Shown here: positions 45,441 through 57,514 of the stretch, in pieces
Layout: each line of letters opens with the position of its first letter
How positions within the stretch are numbered: position 1 is the stretch's first letter
NCBI GenBank assembly: GCA_950295325.1
Contig: OX485803.1
Span: 50,609,554-50,669,553 of the forward strand
DNA length: 60,000 nucleotides
Direction: 5' to 3'
Source: Polytrichum commune
Taxonomy: Eukaryota > Streptophyta > Polytrichopsida > Polytrichales > Polytrichaceae
Program-made: the position numbers and the translations under genes
Notes under the pieces: generated by a model
Database searches by the model: none
Told to the model about the DNA's origin: nothing
Seen by the model: only the letters and a program-made list of their open reading frames with translations

Positions 45441-45699
45441 CTACGGTAGTATCAGAGTTACACTGAATAACCGAGTCATTCCATTAAGATACCTCTCTCT
45501 CGATCCCTCTCCTTTCCTCTCTGCATCGAACATGTGATGTTGATTCCGGATTTGGTATCACACCCAGATTATTCTATCACTGTAGTTCCTCATAATATAG
45601 TATAATACATAGCAACAAATCACTCGACATTCAAACTTCAGAGTTATGATAAAATCTGGTACAATATTATGACAATAGCATTTATTTCTCAATTACGGC

Positions 45700-46250
45700 A
45701 TGGCATCTTCTCAAACAAAGTATAATCCAGTCATGATGTCTACACTCACTAAGTCTAAAGAGTCACATCTCCAACCTCTCAGTTTTGACGCATTAACACT
45801 TGATGGTAACAAATTTCTAGAATGAAATAACGATGCTAAAACATTCCTTCCTGCGGGGAAACTTGTCAATGTCCTCGACGCCAAAATTACTGCAAAGTTA
45901 CCACCAGTTTGCAAGTGGCAGACTCTCCTTATCCTCCGCCGACACCTTGATACTTCATTACAGTAGCAATACATCCACGTTGATGACCCCACATAGCTAT
46001 GGAGTCAACTGTAGGCCCAGTTCCACCACGAACATACCATTTTTCTTCCACAAGCGCGCAATGATTGGATCAATTCGTGCAACCCTAGACTTCCTTTATT
46101 TTCTTTCATTCAATTCCAAGGTGCATTGAATCACTGCTCAACTCCGAGTTGATTGATAAGACACTCTCCATCTTTCCTTCTACTATTGCTATTCTTTCCC
46201 AACAATACTGCAACATGAAGTTCAAGAAACATCCTAACTAATTTCCCACC
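45700..46250 (+). pseudogene. Copia-type gag remnant (UBN2-like)
   Basis: Starting at ATG 45700, one frame reads MASSQTKYNPVMM, then LQPLSFDALTLDGNKFLE and KLPPVCKWQTLLILRRHLD, with in-frame stops at 45823, 45964, 45994 and 46012. The pattern L-x-P-L-x-F-x-ALTLDG-x-NF-x-W followed by W-x-TLLILRRHL-x-P is that of the UBN2-type gag of plant Copia elements, and the stops fall where Trp or Gln would be expected. Such proteins form the particle shell. Position downstream of the LTR and PBS-like sequence is correct. Protease, integrase and RT are absent, so this is an old truncated insertion. Confidence 0.68.
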
Positions 46251-47564
46251 AACTGTTGGCAAAAAATCATCAACAGTTTTTAATTAGGAATGTTGAAACA
46301 CATCCTACTCGCGAGGTCCATACCACATTATAAGCATTGAACAAGAACATTGATCTACAAAACCAAGTAATTTATGTTTACAAATTATTTTCTTAAAGAA
46401 AAATCTACATATTTTAGAAGATTGTTTAAATGGTGTGCAAATAGGTGAGATCAAACAAGTGTTTGTCTTAATTTGTTTTAGATATGATAAAATTACATAA
46501 AATCAATATTTTTTTTTAATATTTTTTTGTGATGATGCTCTCAAGTTTATAATGAACTCAAGAATCATGAAAAAAAATCCAACTTTAAAATATTTAAGTT
46601 CATGAAATTTACATCCAAAACCAAATTGGCCATTTATTTTGAGCATCGCTTTTAATGATAATATTTGAAAATCTCATCTTGATATTCTATATTTGAGTAA
46701 TTAACGCAACAATAAAGATCGCCATGAAAAAATATCCAATTTAAACTACAGACGTTTATGGTACTACTTCTAGACGTTTGATCAGAAAAGTTCATTAGAA
46801 AGTAACTGGAATCTAGGGTTGTGAATTTATAGGGCTAGCTAATGAAGACATGATGTAGGCTGCCCTTCACATAAAATTTTCCACGTTGTTCAAAATTTGG
46901 CCACTGGGCAGTAAAAGAGAGGATGAGCACGTGCCGATATTTGGTGGGCCCAACTTCACTTCCACGTGCCTACGACTATATGCTTCACCAAGCATCTTTC
47001 TATATTTTCTTCATTTTCTTGGCCGCAGAAAAAGCAATGAGGCCTCGTAGAAGTAGATTACAATCTCTGTTTTTGTACAACTCCCAAGATGCAAACAACA
47101 ATTGGATTCCCAGCAAGTATGAAGTGGCTCCTAGGTCACTTTGAATCCTAGAATCAGAGGAAACCATGCGCAGGAAGCTCGGAGGTGGATTCTGGAATTC
47201 AAGATACTAGCAAGTGTTGTGCAAGAAATTTGTGGATTACATTTGCATGAGAGAGATCGCCCAGCCAGAAGACACGTAAATTGTAAGAACAAATGCTTAC
47301 CTTGTTTTTCTGTTCTTCTATATTTGCAAGTAGGTTTGCAACGGATCGTGTTGTGCAAAACCTTGATTTAGGGTTTTGTGATTCTGGTGCAGAAGGACAT
47401 CCAAATTGTGAATGGCAGCTTATGAATGGGTATATTGATAACTCCTGGTCATCTTTTTGCAGATTTGTATCTATCCGAGTATGAAGATTGAATTGACCCA
47501 CGAAGCATTACTGGTATGCTATTGTAAACCACATTCCAATTTAATAGAGTACGCATGATATCAG
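46251..47564. other. Interval with possible upstream exons, none resolved
   Basis: 46251-46900 is AT-rich and featureless. Between about 46920 and 47490 short plus-strand frames (for example 47293-47484) have balanced composition and could be exons of the relic at 47565, but no splice structure could be fixed. Confidence 0.4.
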
Positions 47565-47768
47565 GATGTTTGTGAGGCTATGGACCAGGTAGAAGTCATT
47601 GTTATTGTGAAGATCATTGGCAAACTTGAGGAGAGGCAGTACAAATTTGAAGTGGGGCCAACATGGTCACTTTCAAATTTAAGACAAGAAATTCTCATGT
47701 GCACCGGTCTGGATGGTACTCGAGATTTCAACATGTGGATTGTCCGGCAAGGACTTGCCATGAAGAAG
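47565..47768 (+). pseudogene. Isolated exon-like segment, unrecognised protein
   Basis: A 204-bp open segment lies between an acceptor-like ATATCAG|GATG and a donor-like AAGAAG|GTAATA. It encodes 68 residues including VIVIVKIIGKLEERQYKFEV and LRQEILMCTGLDG. Alternating hydrophobic strands followed by a helix resemble a beta-grasp (ubiquitin-like) layout, but this is inference from pattern only. I do not recognise the family and cannot connect it to flanking exons with certainty. It lies opposite in strand to the large relic that follows. Confidence 0.4.
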
Positions 47769-49390
47769 GTAATATTATCATTCTCTATTTGCTATTATAT
47801 TTCAAAGTGAGGTTTTGTGGGTCGCATACATTTATAATTCTTGACAAAGTTCGTTACTCCTGTCACGTGAGTCCCACTTTACTGTCTTTTATCTAGAAAT
47901 ATCTAGTGTCCATTTTTGTCAATCTGTGTCAAGAAATTATGATTTCTGGTCAATCAATCATATAATCACACTGCTTTTCTTGCAGTTATATTTGATTCAT
48001 CCTGGTTTAGGCAAATACAGCTCTTAATAACAAAGTTTTCTATTTTGGCAAGTCACATATTAACAGAAGAATAGAGAAAGCAAGGAGGGTTTCTGAAATG
48101 ACCGTGGAGCAACCTTCAAGAGTTCGTTGCATTCTTTTAGATTCATAATTCTTCATCATCAAATGCACTGCCATTGACTTCCTCCTCAAACAACGGAAAT
48201 TCTGACTCAAGATCATCACCTTCGGCACCTTCACTCGATGTTGCTGCATCTAGTGAGATGTCACGTTCGTCTTCAACAGTTGTTATTCAGATCCACCCGC
48301 TTCCAACTCTATCACAATAAGCTCGGCATTCTGCTGCATGCTCACGAGCACTTGATGCAAGTGACATCCACGCCGAGCTTCAATTTGGGCTTCCAGTTCA
48401 AGATCTTGTTGATCATCTACAGTATCCTGTATTTTCTGCTTTCGAAACCTATCCTGGATGATTTGGTACCAATGCTCATAGGTTTGTAGAATGGGGATTT
48501 TTTTGTTTTTGTTTTGCCTCCACTGTGCTGGCCATATCTCTGGTATGCAGATTTTGCTGCTTTGTGTGAATACTCCATGCCTTGACATGACCACATCGAT
48601 ATAATACCATATTGGGCCACAAACCAGGGTGTGTGCTTTATGAGCACATGCTGTCCAAACCAAACAAAGATTCTAGTTGTAAAATTTGGCTCGAAAAATT
48701 CAAAGTTTGTGTAAAACTATCACATTTTATATGGTAATGTTTTGAGTTAAGTGATAGAAAGATTGATGTTGTAAATACCACGTAATGGGTGAGATGTTGT
48801 TTACCAAAAACCCTAAGGAATTGTTGACCCCAATTCTCAATTTTTGTCGTGTAGGTATTGATCTCTTCATCTGAGACTTAGGCTAGTGAGATATGGGGGT
48901 ACGTTCTCAAATTCCTGCCATATTTCAAATTTTTCTCTTCTTTGAGATCTATCATCGAAAAAATTCCTCTCTGCTGCAACCAGATCCTTCCACATTCTAT
49001 TAGACCCTCCCTCTAAAGTGCTTGGCTTGAACAACTTGTCAATGTGTGCACCACCAAACGAAGGTTTGTTTGGGACTGAGTTGGTATTTCTAGAGAGTTG
49101 ATCATCCTTTAGAATTTTGACCTCCCCTCCATGTGCACCTGTTGCAGACAACATCCTCTGCATTTCATCTATGGCTAATTTCTGTTCTCTCTTATCTCGA
49201 ATCATCCACACAAACATGAAGTGCAAGTGCATAATCTTCTTTATAATTCTATTTTGAGCATGTAGTGTGCCAATATGTACTCTATCCATAGGTATAGGTA
49301 GGATTGGGTTCCATCTAGTCACTGCAACACCATGTGTCACTGGTTTCTCAAGAACCGTGTCTGAAAATAAGCCACTTTCCCAAGCTAAGG

Positions 49391-49754
49391 TAGGGGTGGC
49401 AATTTCCGTGCGGGTCTTAAAATCGACCCCTATGTCGGAAGCACCTATCAAGGTGCTTTTACCGTTCACAGCGCTGCCAGCATTTCATTGGCTGCCAGCG
49501 GTTGGTTTAATTCTGCCAGTGGTCGGTTTTAGAAATCCACCCTGTGGATATACCATGTACCCTATGTGCGAGTGTTGGTCACTCTACAAGGTTTCCTTTA
49601 AAATTTTGTAGGAAATCATAAACATGCTGGAAAATTTTGATTTTTTCATAGTTGCTCTTGCACCAGCTTTGCGGAGCGCTCAAAATTTATAAAAAAATAG
49701 TTTCAGCATCCCAACTAGGCACATCTGAAATTTGGACGGAAATTGCCACCCCTA
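49391..49754. mobile_element. hAT-like MITE (TAGGGGTGGCAA ends)
   Basis: TAGGGGTGGCAATTTCCG on the left is matched by the inverted GGAAATTGCCACCCCTA on the right. TAGGGGTGGCAA is a well-known hAT terminus. The expected 8-bp duplication is not recognisable (AGCTAAGG against CTTTAATC). It interrupts the large protein relic, whose coding signal ends at about 49390 and resumes at about 49755. Confidence 0.75.
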
Positions 49755-49877
49755 CTTTAATCCCCGTTTTTGTAGTGCTGAAATCGCTCCAGCATGAGTC
49801 GTGATAATGGTCTTCGTTCTTTCTTGGTTGTAATATATGTAGGACAATCTAGAATTTGCCCCATGACCCAAGCCATA

Positions 49878-50558
49878 CAGTCCACCCTCTATAAATGTTA
49901 CACCTATAAGTGTTAACCCTCTCTAAATGTTAACTTTCTTCTACTCCCCACATATTGCACACTATAAATGTTAAACGTGTTAACTGTTAACAAAATGGTA
50001 CTCCCTTCTTTGTAAATTTGACTCTATAAATGTGAACGAATGGAATACAACCATAATATGGATGATAAAAACTACACATCCAGTTAGGGTGTATGGGATG
50101 TTTTAGGCTCTATTGGTGGGACTTCTAATGTCTCAGATGATGATTGTGAGGGAGAGGAGTGTGAGGTGGAACCCATTCCATCTTATTGTGACTTGCAATC
50201 TAGTTTTGGTACCATTAGAAGGTACATGGAATCACATTCATGTGATGTGTCCAAGTATGTGGGTTTGTTGGTGCAGATTGAGAAATATTTGCAAGTTGTG
50301 CATGCAGATGAATCTCACCAAAGAACCATTGATTCATACTTCACCCGTGATTTGTAAACTTGATATTGAATAAAGTTTTGATTGGGTTTGCAATTTTATA
50401 AATGGTATTCTCTCACAAGGACTCTTCACAATTTCTTATATTTATAAATGTTAAGATTTGTATATTGCTCAAAAAAATAATTTTATAATTGTTAATTGTT
50501 AACACCTCTATAAATGTTAACTTTGATCCACTCCCGAGGGTTTATAGAGGGTAGACTG
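49878..50558 (+). mobile_element. pogo-like element, family 2
   Basis: The ends are TA|CAGTCCACCCTCTATAAA and TTTATAGAGGGTAGACTG|TA. CTCTATAAATGTTA motifs are iterated near both ends. A plus-strand frame at 50166-50357 finishes HQRTIDSYFTRDL and stop, the kind of Gln-x-x-Ile-x-x-(F/Y)F tail seen at the C-terminus of Tigger-like transposases, so a transposase remnant is likely. The TA duplication and CAGT start support pogo/Tigger. At 681 bp it is non-autonomous. Confidence 0.82.
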
Positions 50559-51719
50559 TACATACATTTAATAGTTTTCATGTCTACAGCCATATGCCAA
50601 ACAACAGAGAAGTTTCCAATACCAGGGACTTCAAGCAGTTGCCTGTGTTCCTGTTTGCAAACAAGGTTTGGAATCTTTGTTTGTTGGAACACCCAACTCA
50701 GCACAAGGTGAGATTCCTGAGAGACACAAAAAGAGGTGATGGGCCAAATCTCTCTTTCCCTTGAATGGCTATGAACTGAGGAGAGTCTCGTGTAAAGGAT
50801 CGGTCCAAAGCTCTGTTCATCAAATTAATCCTCACTCTTTTAACTTTCTCTCCTTTTAGCTTCATCTAGTTTGATTATAAATATCAGTGGCTTCCCCTGA
50901 AGCTTTGCGCAAGTACAAAACAAGACAACAATTTTGTTGTATAATTTACACATTCTAAATTAGGATTTGCCGCATGTGATTTCAAACTTATTTAGTTGAG
51001 CTTCTCCCAGTTCAGATCGGACTTTACTCCCTCTCATTATGCATCTAACCTCTCAGATGGCTCAAATATCATGATGTAATCATTTATATAATGCATGTAA
51101 GGCTGCCGAGACCCATCATGACAAGAGATCTACATGTACTCATTACTATTTATAATCAATGCAAGAGGTCCTGAATTACTAAGCGAGCAATTGATACTCA
51201 AGTTATACTCAAGAACTAACTCTATTTCATGAGAGATTCAGTTGGTATCTAATTTCAAAGTTGTTGAAACCTATTGACAATCTTACTACCAAGAAACAAA
51301 TGGTGTCATTGCTATCACATGTTGATTTCTTTAAATATAGAATGATCATGCCAAAATAAACCTACACTGTTGGAACAATGTAGAAAAGACCCTTCCCAAT
51401 ACCTGCATGATAAACTACATTCCCAACCTCTCTCATTTTGGAATCCAGCCATTAAGGTACTGAAGTAGCGGCTACAAATACAAGAAACTATAGGAATACA
51501 TGTAGCTACCTTCAGGAGTAACATTGTAAAGTCAAACCATTGTTCTTCAAGCACTCCCCACGTCAACAATCAAAATATTTGTTGCAGTCAATGTAATCAT
51601 CATAACTTGGCTCTTTCTTCTTTGATCGAGGCAAAGGAGGAGTGGTCAAGGAATTGTTTATTTCCTATCAAATCCTTCATATTTCTGTTCAACTCTCGAC
51701 GTAGAATGGACACTTGGTA

Positions 51720-52438
51720 GTGGTGATTTTTCACAAGGTCCCTAATATGTCCAGGGACATGTTCATAAAAAAAAAACATTTCCAATGAACGGGGTTTTAG
51801 AAAATGAACCGGTTTTTGGACGTGTCAAATTCACTTTGGACGGGTTCTAAAAATAATAATTTTTTTGATAATTTTTTCCCAAAAAAAAATGGTACAAATA
51901 TCAGGTACATTATGTCATATATGACATGTGAATATAAGCATAATGCAATCAAACCACTAATACCCAATCAAAATATCAATCTTGAAGTGCTTAATTCACC
52001 TTGAGGATAGAGTTTGGGGAAAGAAATGGGAGATTGAAGGACAAGAATTAAAAAGAAATGATGGTGGCAGAGGAAATTAAAATGGGGTGTACTAGAAAGA
52101 TGAGAATCGACAGCAAAAGACAGATAACAAACGGACATTGAAGGCATAATTTGTCAAAGTCCTATTGTTTCCAAGTGCAAGCAGTCACATGTCGACATCT
52201 TTCGGTTTTTTTTAAAAAAAAATTTTACCAACATTGTAAGAGACTTATTTATACCTCTTGCGGGACGGGTATTTTCATTTTCAAACCGGTTTTGGGACAG
52301 GTTGTTTTTTCTCTAACCTTTCCATAGATGGGTTGGTTTAGAAATTACCGGTTTTGGGACGGGTTGCAATTTTTTTTGCCTTTCAATTCAAGATTTTTGG
52401 ACGTGGACGTGCAAAAACTTTGTGAAAAATCAGCCCTG
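51720..52438 (-). mobile_element. hAT element copy B, short non-autonomous form
   Basis: The left end reads GTGGTGATTTTTCACAAGG and the right end CTTTGTGAAAAATCAGCCCTG, flanked by CTTGGTA at 51713-51719 and 52439-52445 (the eighth base and the first base or two of the left end appear lost). Subterminal CGGGTTCTAAAAATAATAA and the GGACGGGTTG motifs match copy A in reverse orientation. No coding region is left: the interior is deleted relative to copies A and C. Confidence 0.87.
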
Positions 52439-53844
52439 CTTGGTACAGATTCAGAAGGTAACCAATTTGCAAACCTTTTCCTGATGCTCGGACACTTGAT
52501 TTTAATTTCTTGTATATGCCACCGTAGCCTGTTTGGTTCACTCCAGTGAGGTCACAAGTTTTCAGAATATCATGAGCACCCAACCTCTCACCCACGGCGT
52601 CCAGGTAATGTTGTTAGTTCGTTGCCCAACAAATGAAAAAGCCACATTGCTTTGCATGATTGTTTGTTCAACTTCTGTTCTTGTCAATATAGATGCAAAG
52701 GCCTTGCCATTCTGTGTATGAATCTTTATCATCGTGCAACCTCCCCCTTGACACTCCTTCTCCAGTATTTTCTTGTTGGAGTCTCTTCACCATTGCAGGA
52801 GCAATAACACTATGAGCCAAACGTCTCATCACTTTTGCATGCCCACCTTTTTGTGACAATTCTGCAAGGTCTTTCCTGGGCCTAATTTGTTGCCTGTAGC
52901 CTTCAGGCATTTTCACGAGTCAGTTGAATTTTCTCTTTAAAGCCTGTAGTGCTGTCCTAGCGAAGGATAATTCCTGCTGCATTGTTTCTAGATCGGGCGA
53001 AGCTTTGCATGTTAACGAGTGAATTGCTTTTAAGTTTCCTTGCTACACTCTCAGCATTTAGTGTGTTATTCTCTGCCTGGATTTTAGCAACTTGGTTTAT
53101 GAGTTGGGTACTAGTTCTAACAAACTACCGTTGGTTGTTTGCTAATTCTAAGCGTAAGGGGTCCGTTTCCTTTTCCAAATGACAACACTTTGCTTGCTCT
53201 ACTTTCTGTGATTTCTGAACATCTTCCATCTTAATATACCCAAGCAGACCAGATTCCCCATCACCCACAAATTCCAATAAGCTCCTAATGCTGTCTAAAC
53301 TTTGGCCGCTTCTCCGCTTTGGGGTCAACTGGATATATACTACCATCTACCAACAAATCTAGATTTTATTTTTATTATTTTTAAATTTTTTTTGAGACAG
53401 AAGGCCAACCCAGCCAACGCCAAAATGAATTGAAACCAAAGAAGAAAACGCGCCCACACAAAGGAAAGGTGGGGCCCCTCAAATGCGAAACACCACCACA
53501 TAAAGAGTAAAAGACACCCGACACCCGACACCCGCCACGGACAACCCACCGGACCCCCCAAGCCAAGGACCACCCCCACCCCACCGGCCAAGGACAACCC
53601 CCAAACCACCAAAAGACCCCCAAGGGGGTGAACCTATCTACATTGCCTTTTCCAATTCCACTCAATATTGTAAATTGTGTCTTCTACAAAGAACATTCCT
53701 AGCACCCCAAGTTTTGTCAAAACCTTGGAGCATGGCCACCGCCGAGAAGCGACTAATTTTGATTTGCTTGATCACCCTATTCCATGTTGCTTTGGCGTAA
53801 ACAATGAGTTCATTCCAAATACGGTGCTTCACTTTGGTTTCATG

Positions 53845-54351
53845 TCATTGTTCATGGTTAAACACCTTATCATTGTGTTCAATCCAAATGGTCCAAAGTG
53901 TAATGCCCCTAAGTAGGTGCCAAATTTTAAGCTTCTTGCCATACTTGTGGGGGAGCCGTTCTCCAAACAATGCTTGTTTCCAGTTGAAGTTGTCATAGTT
54001 ACCAGTTCTAACCCCACAAAGTTCGTGCATGATGAACGTGGCCCATCTCCATGCCTTTCTAGCTTGAATGTAGTCCCAAAACTTATGTTTGACTGACTCA
54101 CTCATGTTTGGGAGGCAAAAAACACATTGTTTGGATATAGAAACCGGGGCAATGCATGCCCTCCATTCATTGACTGCGACGGCTTTGTGCCAAATTGAAC
54201 AAATGAAGGCAACTTTTTTTCCGGAGCGAAGCGAATCCCAAACTTGTGACCAATAGAATTTATAGTTACCCGGCAGATAACCCTGCCATTTGTCAACCAC
54301 CCTATTGGACCCCGGATTTCTTTTGACAATGGCCTATTTTCCCTCCTTGGT
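53845..54351 (-). pseudogene. LINE reverse-transcriptase zinc-binding domain (zf-RVT)
   Basis: The frame encodes FYWSQVWDSLRSGKKVAF, then IWHKAVAVNEWRACIAP, CVFCLPNMSESVKHKFWDY and ARKAWRWATFI. W-x-K-A-V...EWR, C-x2-C-x9-H-x2-W and A-R-x-A-W are the hallmarks of the zf-RVT region that follows the reverse transcriptase in plant L1-like elements. The later LWTIWIEHNDKVFNHE matches the typical end of these ORFs. The frame is open for 151 codons, but the ORF is cut at its start by the MULE-like insertion at 54352. Confidence 0.82.
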
Positions 54352-55648
54352 GGGGGACGTTAAGTAACCCCCACGAACTTTTCGGGGGGGGGGGGAATAT
54401 TCTGTCAGGGGCAGCCGCCCGTCAATTTTTTTGCACCCGACCGAAAACTGTTGCCCGCCCGCCCGACTTCGAAAAAACTATTGTACTTGCATTTTTGAAG
54501 GCTACTTGTCCACAAATCCCATATTGAGTGCATTTCATTTTCAAGGCCTCAAATCCAATATATATGTTCACTTCCATTGAGTAAATATGTAATTGACTAG
54601 ATTTCATTTTCAAAGTGAAACCGCCAATAAAACATGTAATTAACTTGGAAGTCAAAAATATTACAAAATCCTCATTAGCACTGAGGTTATAATTTTTGTC
54701 ACTTACAATTGAAAGGGACTTTGTCATTCTAAAATGAAACTAGAATTTATTTTTAAAAATTATTATATTATATTATATTATACTCTAATATTTATAATAT
54801 TTAATATAATCTCTAGTATTTAATATATTTAATACCTTCTACTATCACAAAGTTTTCATACGAATTTAAACTAGTTAAGTAAGATTGAATGCAACTAAGT
54901 GTAATAATTTCTTATTAGTCCTAATTAATCCTATTTAAGCCCAATTAAATCAGAAATATATGCATACCAAATTAATTAATCCTAATTAATTATAAAATGT
55001 ACTTACTGGAATTAATCATGATTTAAATGGAATTAACTCCAGTAAATATAATTTATGATTAATTGGGCTTAATTAATTTGGTAAGCATATTTTCTGATTT
55101 AATTGGGCTTAATTAGGATTAATCAGAATATATGAGACTTAGTTGCATTCAATCTTACTTAACTAGTTTAAATGCATATGAAAACTTTGTGATAGTAGAA
55201 GGTATTAACTATATTATATATTATATATTATATTCAAAATAAAAAATAAATCATTAATTTTAGTTTCATTTCAAACTTCCCTTTCAATTTTAAGTGACAA
55301 AAATTATAACCTCAGTGCTAATGAGGATTTTGTAATATTTTTGACTTCCAAGTTAATTACATGCTTTATTGGTGGTTTCACTTTGAAAATGAAATCTAGT
55401 CAATTGCTTATTTACTCAATGGAAGTGAACATATATATTGGATTTGAGACTTTGAAAATGATGTGCACTCAATATGGGATTTGTGGACAAGTAGCCTTCA
55501 AAAATGCAAGTACAATAGTTTTTTCGAAGTCGGGCGGGCGGGCAGCAGTTTTCGGTCGGTTGTAGAAAAATTGACGGGCGGCTGCCCCTGACCGAATATT
55601 CCCCCCCCCCCCCCCAAAAGTTCGTGGGGGGAGTACTTAACGTCCCCC
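54352..55648. mobile_element. MULE-like foldback element with 9-bp target duplication
   Basis: The outer ends are GGGGGACGTTAAGTA and TACTTAACGTCCCCC, bounded by CTCCTTGGT at 54343-54351 and 55649-55657. The 9-bp duplication and very long inverted repeats are typical of Mutator-like elements. The two arms (about 54352-54980 and 55030-55648) mirror each other over nearly the whole 1297 bp, so the element is almost one palindrome centred near 55000. G12 (54384-54395) faces C15 (55601-55615). It encodes nothing, and the small open frames are mirror images of each other. Confidence 0.92.
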
Positions 55649-55702
55649 CTCCTTGGTAGTGTAGTCAAGAAATCGTCCTTCATCGCTCCATCTCCACCGG
55701 TT

Positions 55703-57514
55703 TGTTAGCCACAAACCCCCACCCTTATGCGTCGTAGTCCGGGTTAGAGCCCATGGCTCACATTTACTTGCTTGGCACCATTGGCCTTGGAATTCAACTC
55801 CAATGCGCCAACAACACGAATATTAAACACACAACTTTACTCAAAAGGAAATAAGGTTGCAAGCAGTTAGAAATGCTCTTCTCCTTGGTGAGTGTTGCCC
55901 ACACTCTTACACATTCAAATATCACATCCCACACTCACGCCTCAAACCCCCTACAATGAGCTACCCCAAGTGTGGGTCATTGGCCACACCAATGTCACCC
56001 ATGTTGCGTGCCACACTATTACTCCTCGATGTCAACCTCCCACTCGGGCCTTACTCTCTAACCTAAGCTGATTTTTTTTTAGCATTGAGGTAGCGCCAAC
56101 TTGTACACTTGGTTGCTTATGCTCAACCTTTCAATCAAACAATCACTCACTCCACACCCCCCCCCCTAATTTCCCTCTTAGCACCTTTGTGCCTAACCTT
56201 GCTCCCAGATGTCCAAATACGAGACCAAATCTCACCACAGACCACCCAGTCTTGAACTCCAAGCCAAGACAACTCGCCAAAATGCCAGCCATTGAGTTGA
56301 CAACCGTGTTGTGTGGATGAACAAGCACCCAGCTGCTTCTCGCACCTTAAGCCCTCAACCAACGAAGCAATCCCAGCAACCTTGCCGTAGCTACACCCCC
56401 CTGACCCACCGAGGATGCGGGGCAAAGTTATCAATTCCCCGTTCAAAAATCTACCGAAGCACTGGTGCAGGGTTGTGGGGAGTCATCCACCACCTCGGCC
56501 AACAATCAGCTTCCAAGCTGACTCAATTTCTCAATGCCGCAGACTGCAATCCGCAACCCCCCCTTCCATGTCCTCCTCCCCTGCTTTGGGAGGCATTCGC
56601 AGATCCTTAGTCTACTACTGAGCATTCATCCCCTGGCGAGATCCACCCAGCAACCTCCCCGTGGCCTCAGTTCTTACCGGCATCAGTGAATCTCGAGTGA
56701 GGATGTTGGAGCTACCACCACCAGCCAATGCGGATTCCATGATTCTTCTCCGAACCTCAAGCTGGGCGAGTGGCACTCAGCGGACTCGACGACATTGCTC
56801 TCGGCATTGCCGGGCACGGCAGACATGCAGATGTTAGACCCCTTCGCCAAATGGAGCTTGATCGCAGCCCGACTAGGGACCCTGTGACAAGTGCTTGACT
56901 ACTATTGATTCCTTCTCGCATTACGCCCTGGGCTTGCCGAACTCCCCGTCCCCTGTTCTCTCCCCCTTTGATTCCAGCACCCTCCCTAACCAGCATACAT
57001 TCACCCTTTTACTCCCCAGCCAGATCCATCCCCGTATGACATCCAGGTGCTTCGATGGCAAATCATTGCCGCATCCCCCAGGAGGAAGCAAATCTTCTCC
57101 TAGCAGGCTTTGCAACGCCCTGGTCACCTGCTCTCCTCCTCCCTTGGCCTCTCTCTGTCGCTCGCCCAACCGCCCCTTATGTCCAGTGTCCCGGAAATCT
57201 CTAGGGCTGGAAAGGTCCGGAAGCAATTCGGCCCCTCCCTAAATGAACAGTAGTGATCCCATTTCTCTTAACCCTTGGAAGCTTGGACGCCCATGGCTTG
57301 GACTAACCATCGACTAACATTTAACTAATCCTAAAATAAATTCTTCTAAGCTTCAAGCCTTAACTAACTTCCTACTAGCTTCTAAACTCAATTAATGCCT
57401 AAGCTTTAAAACATCACACTTTTTATCTTTTTGAATATTCAATGCAAACACAAAGCCTAGGTTTTTAGTGATCTAGAGATTACAACCACATGTGGGCACA
57501 ATATTGGGCTCACA
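55703..57514. mobile_element. Solo LTR inserted in the LINE
   Basis: It runs from TGTTAGCCACAAACCCCC to ATATTGGGCTCACA and is flanked by CGGTT (55698-55702) and CGGTC (57515-57519), a duplication with one change. Both ends resemble those of the solo LTR at 34186-36067 (ACCCTTATGCGTC against ACCCTTAAGCGTC; ATGTGGGCA...GGGCTCACA in both). The body has a GC-rich part (about 56330-57240) whose open frames on both strands have no domain. Confidence 0.82.

Larger units (their letters stand above)
48040..53346 (-). pseudogene. Large unrecognised protein relic, probably of a DNA transposon
   Basis: Coding-like patches lie in one orientation from 53346 down to about 48040. Examples are RPRKDLAELSQKGGHAKVMR (about 52840), FQQTKIPNLVCKQEHRQLL and GIGNFSVVWHMAVDMKTIKC (about 50600), LDCPTYITTKKERRPLSRLM (about 49820), and TRWNPILPIPMDRVHIGTLH through AHIDKLFKPSTLEGG (49330-48960). 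Also present are YGIISMWSCQGMEYSHKAAK (48600) and, after a frameshift, YEHWYQIIQDRFRKQK (48440). The order is consistent with a single protein of more than 800 residues with frameshifts and stops. The patches look strongly conserved in composition but I do not know the family. A large multi-domain transposase is my inference. Three transposons (49391-49754, 49878-50558, 51720-52438) interrupt it, and a LINE lies against its 5' side. Confidence 0.5.

Noticed and set aside
53381-53665. Trp/Gly-rich minus-strand frame
   Set aside because: It is the GC-rich 3' tail of the LINE with iterated GGGTGTC units, not a protein.
56311-57242. Open frames on both strands, 99-115 codons
   Set aside because: GC-rich interior of a solo LTR without domain patterns.
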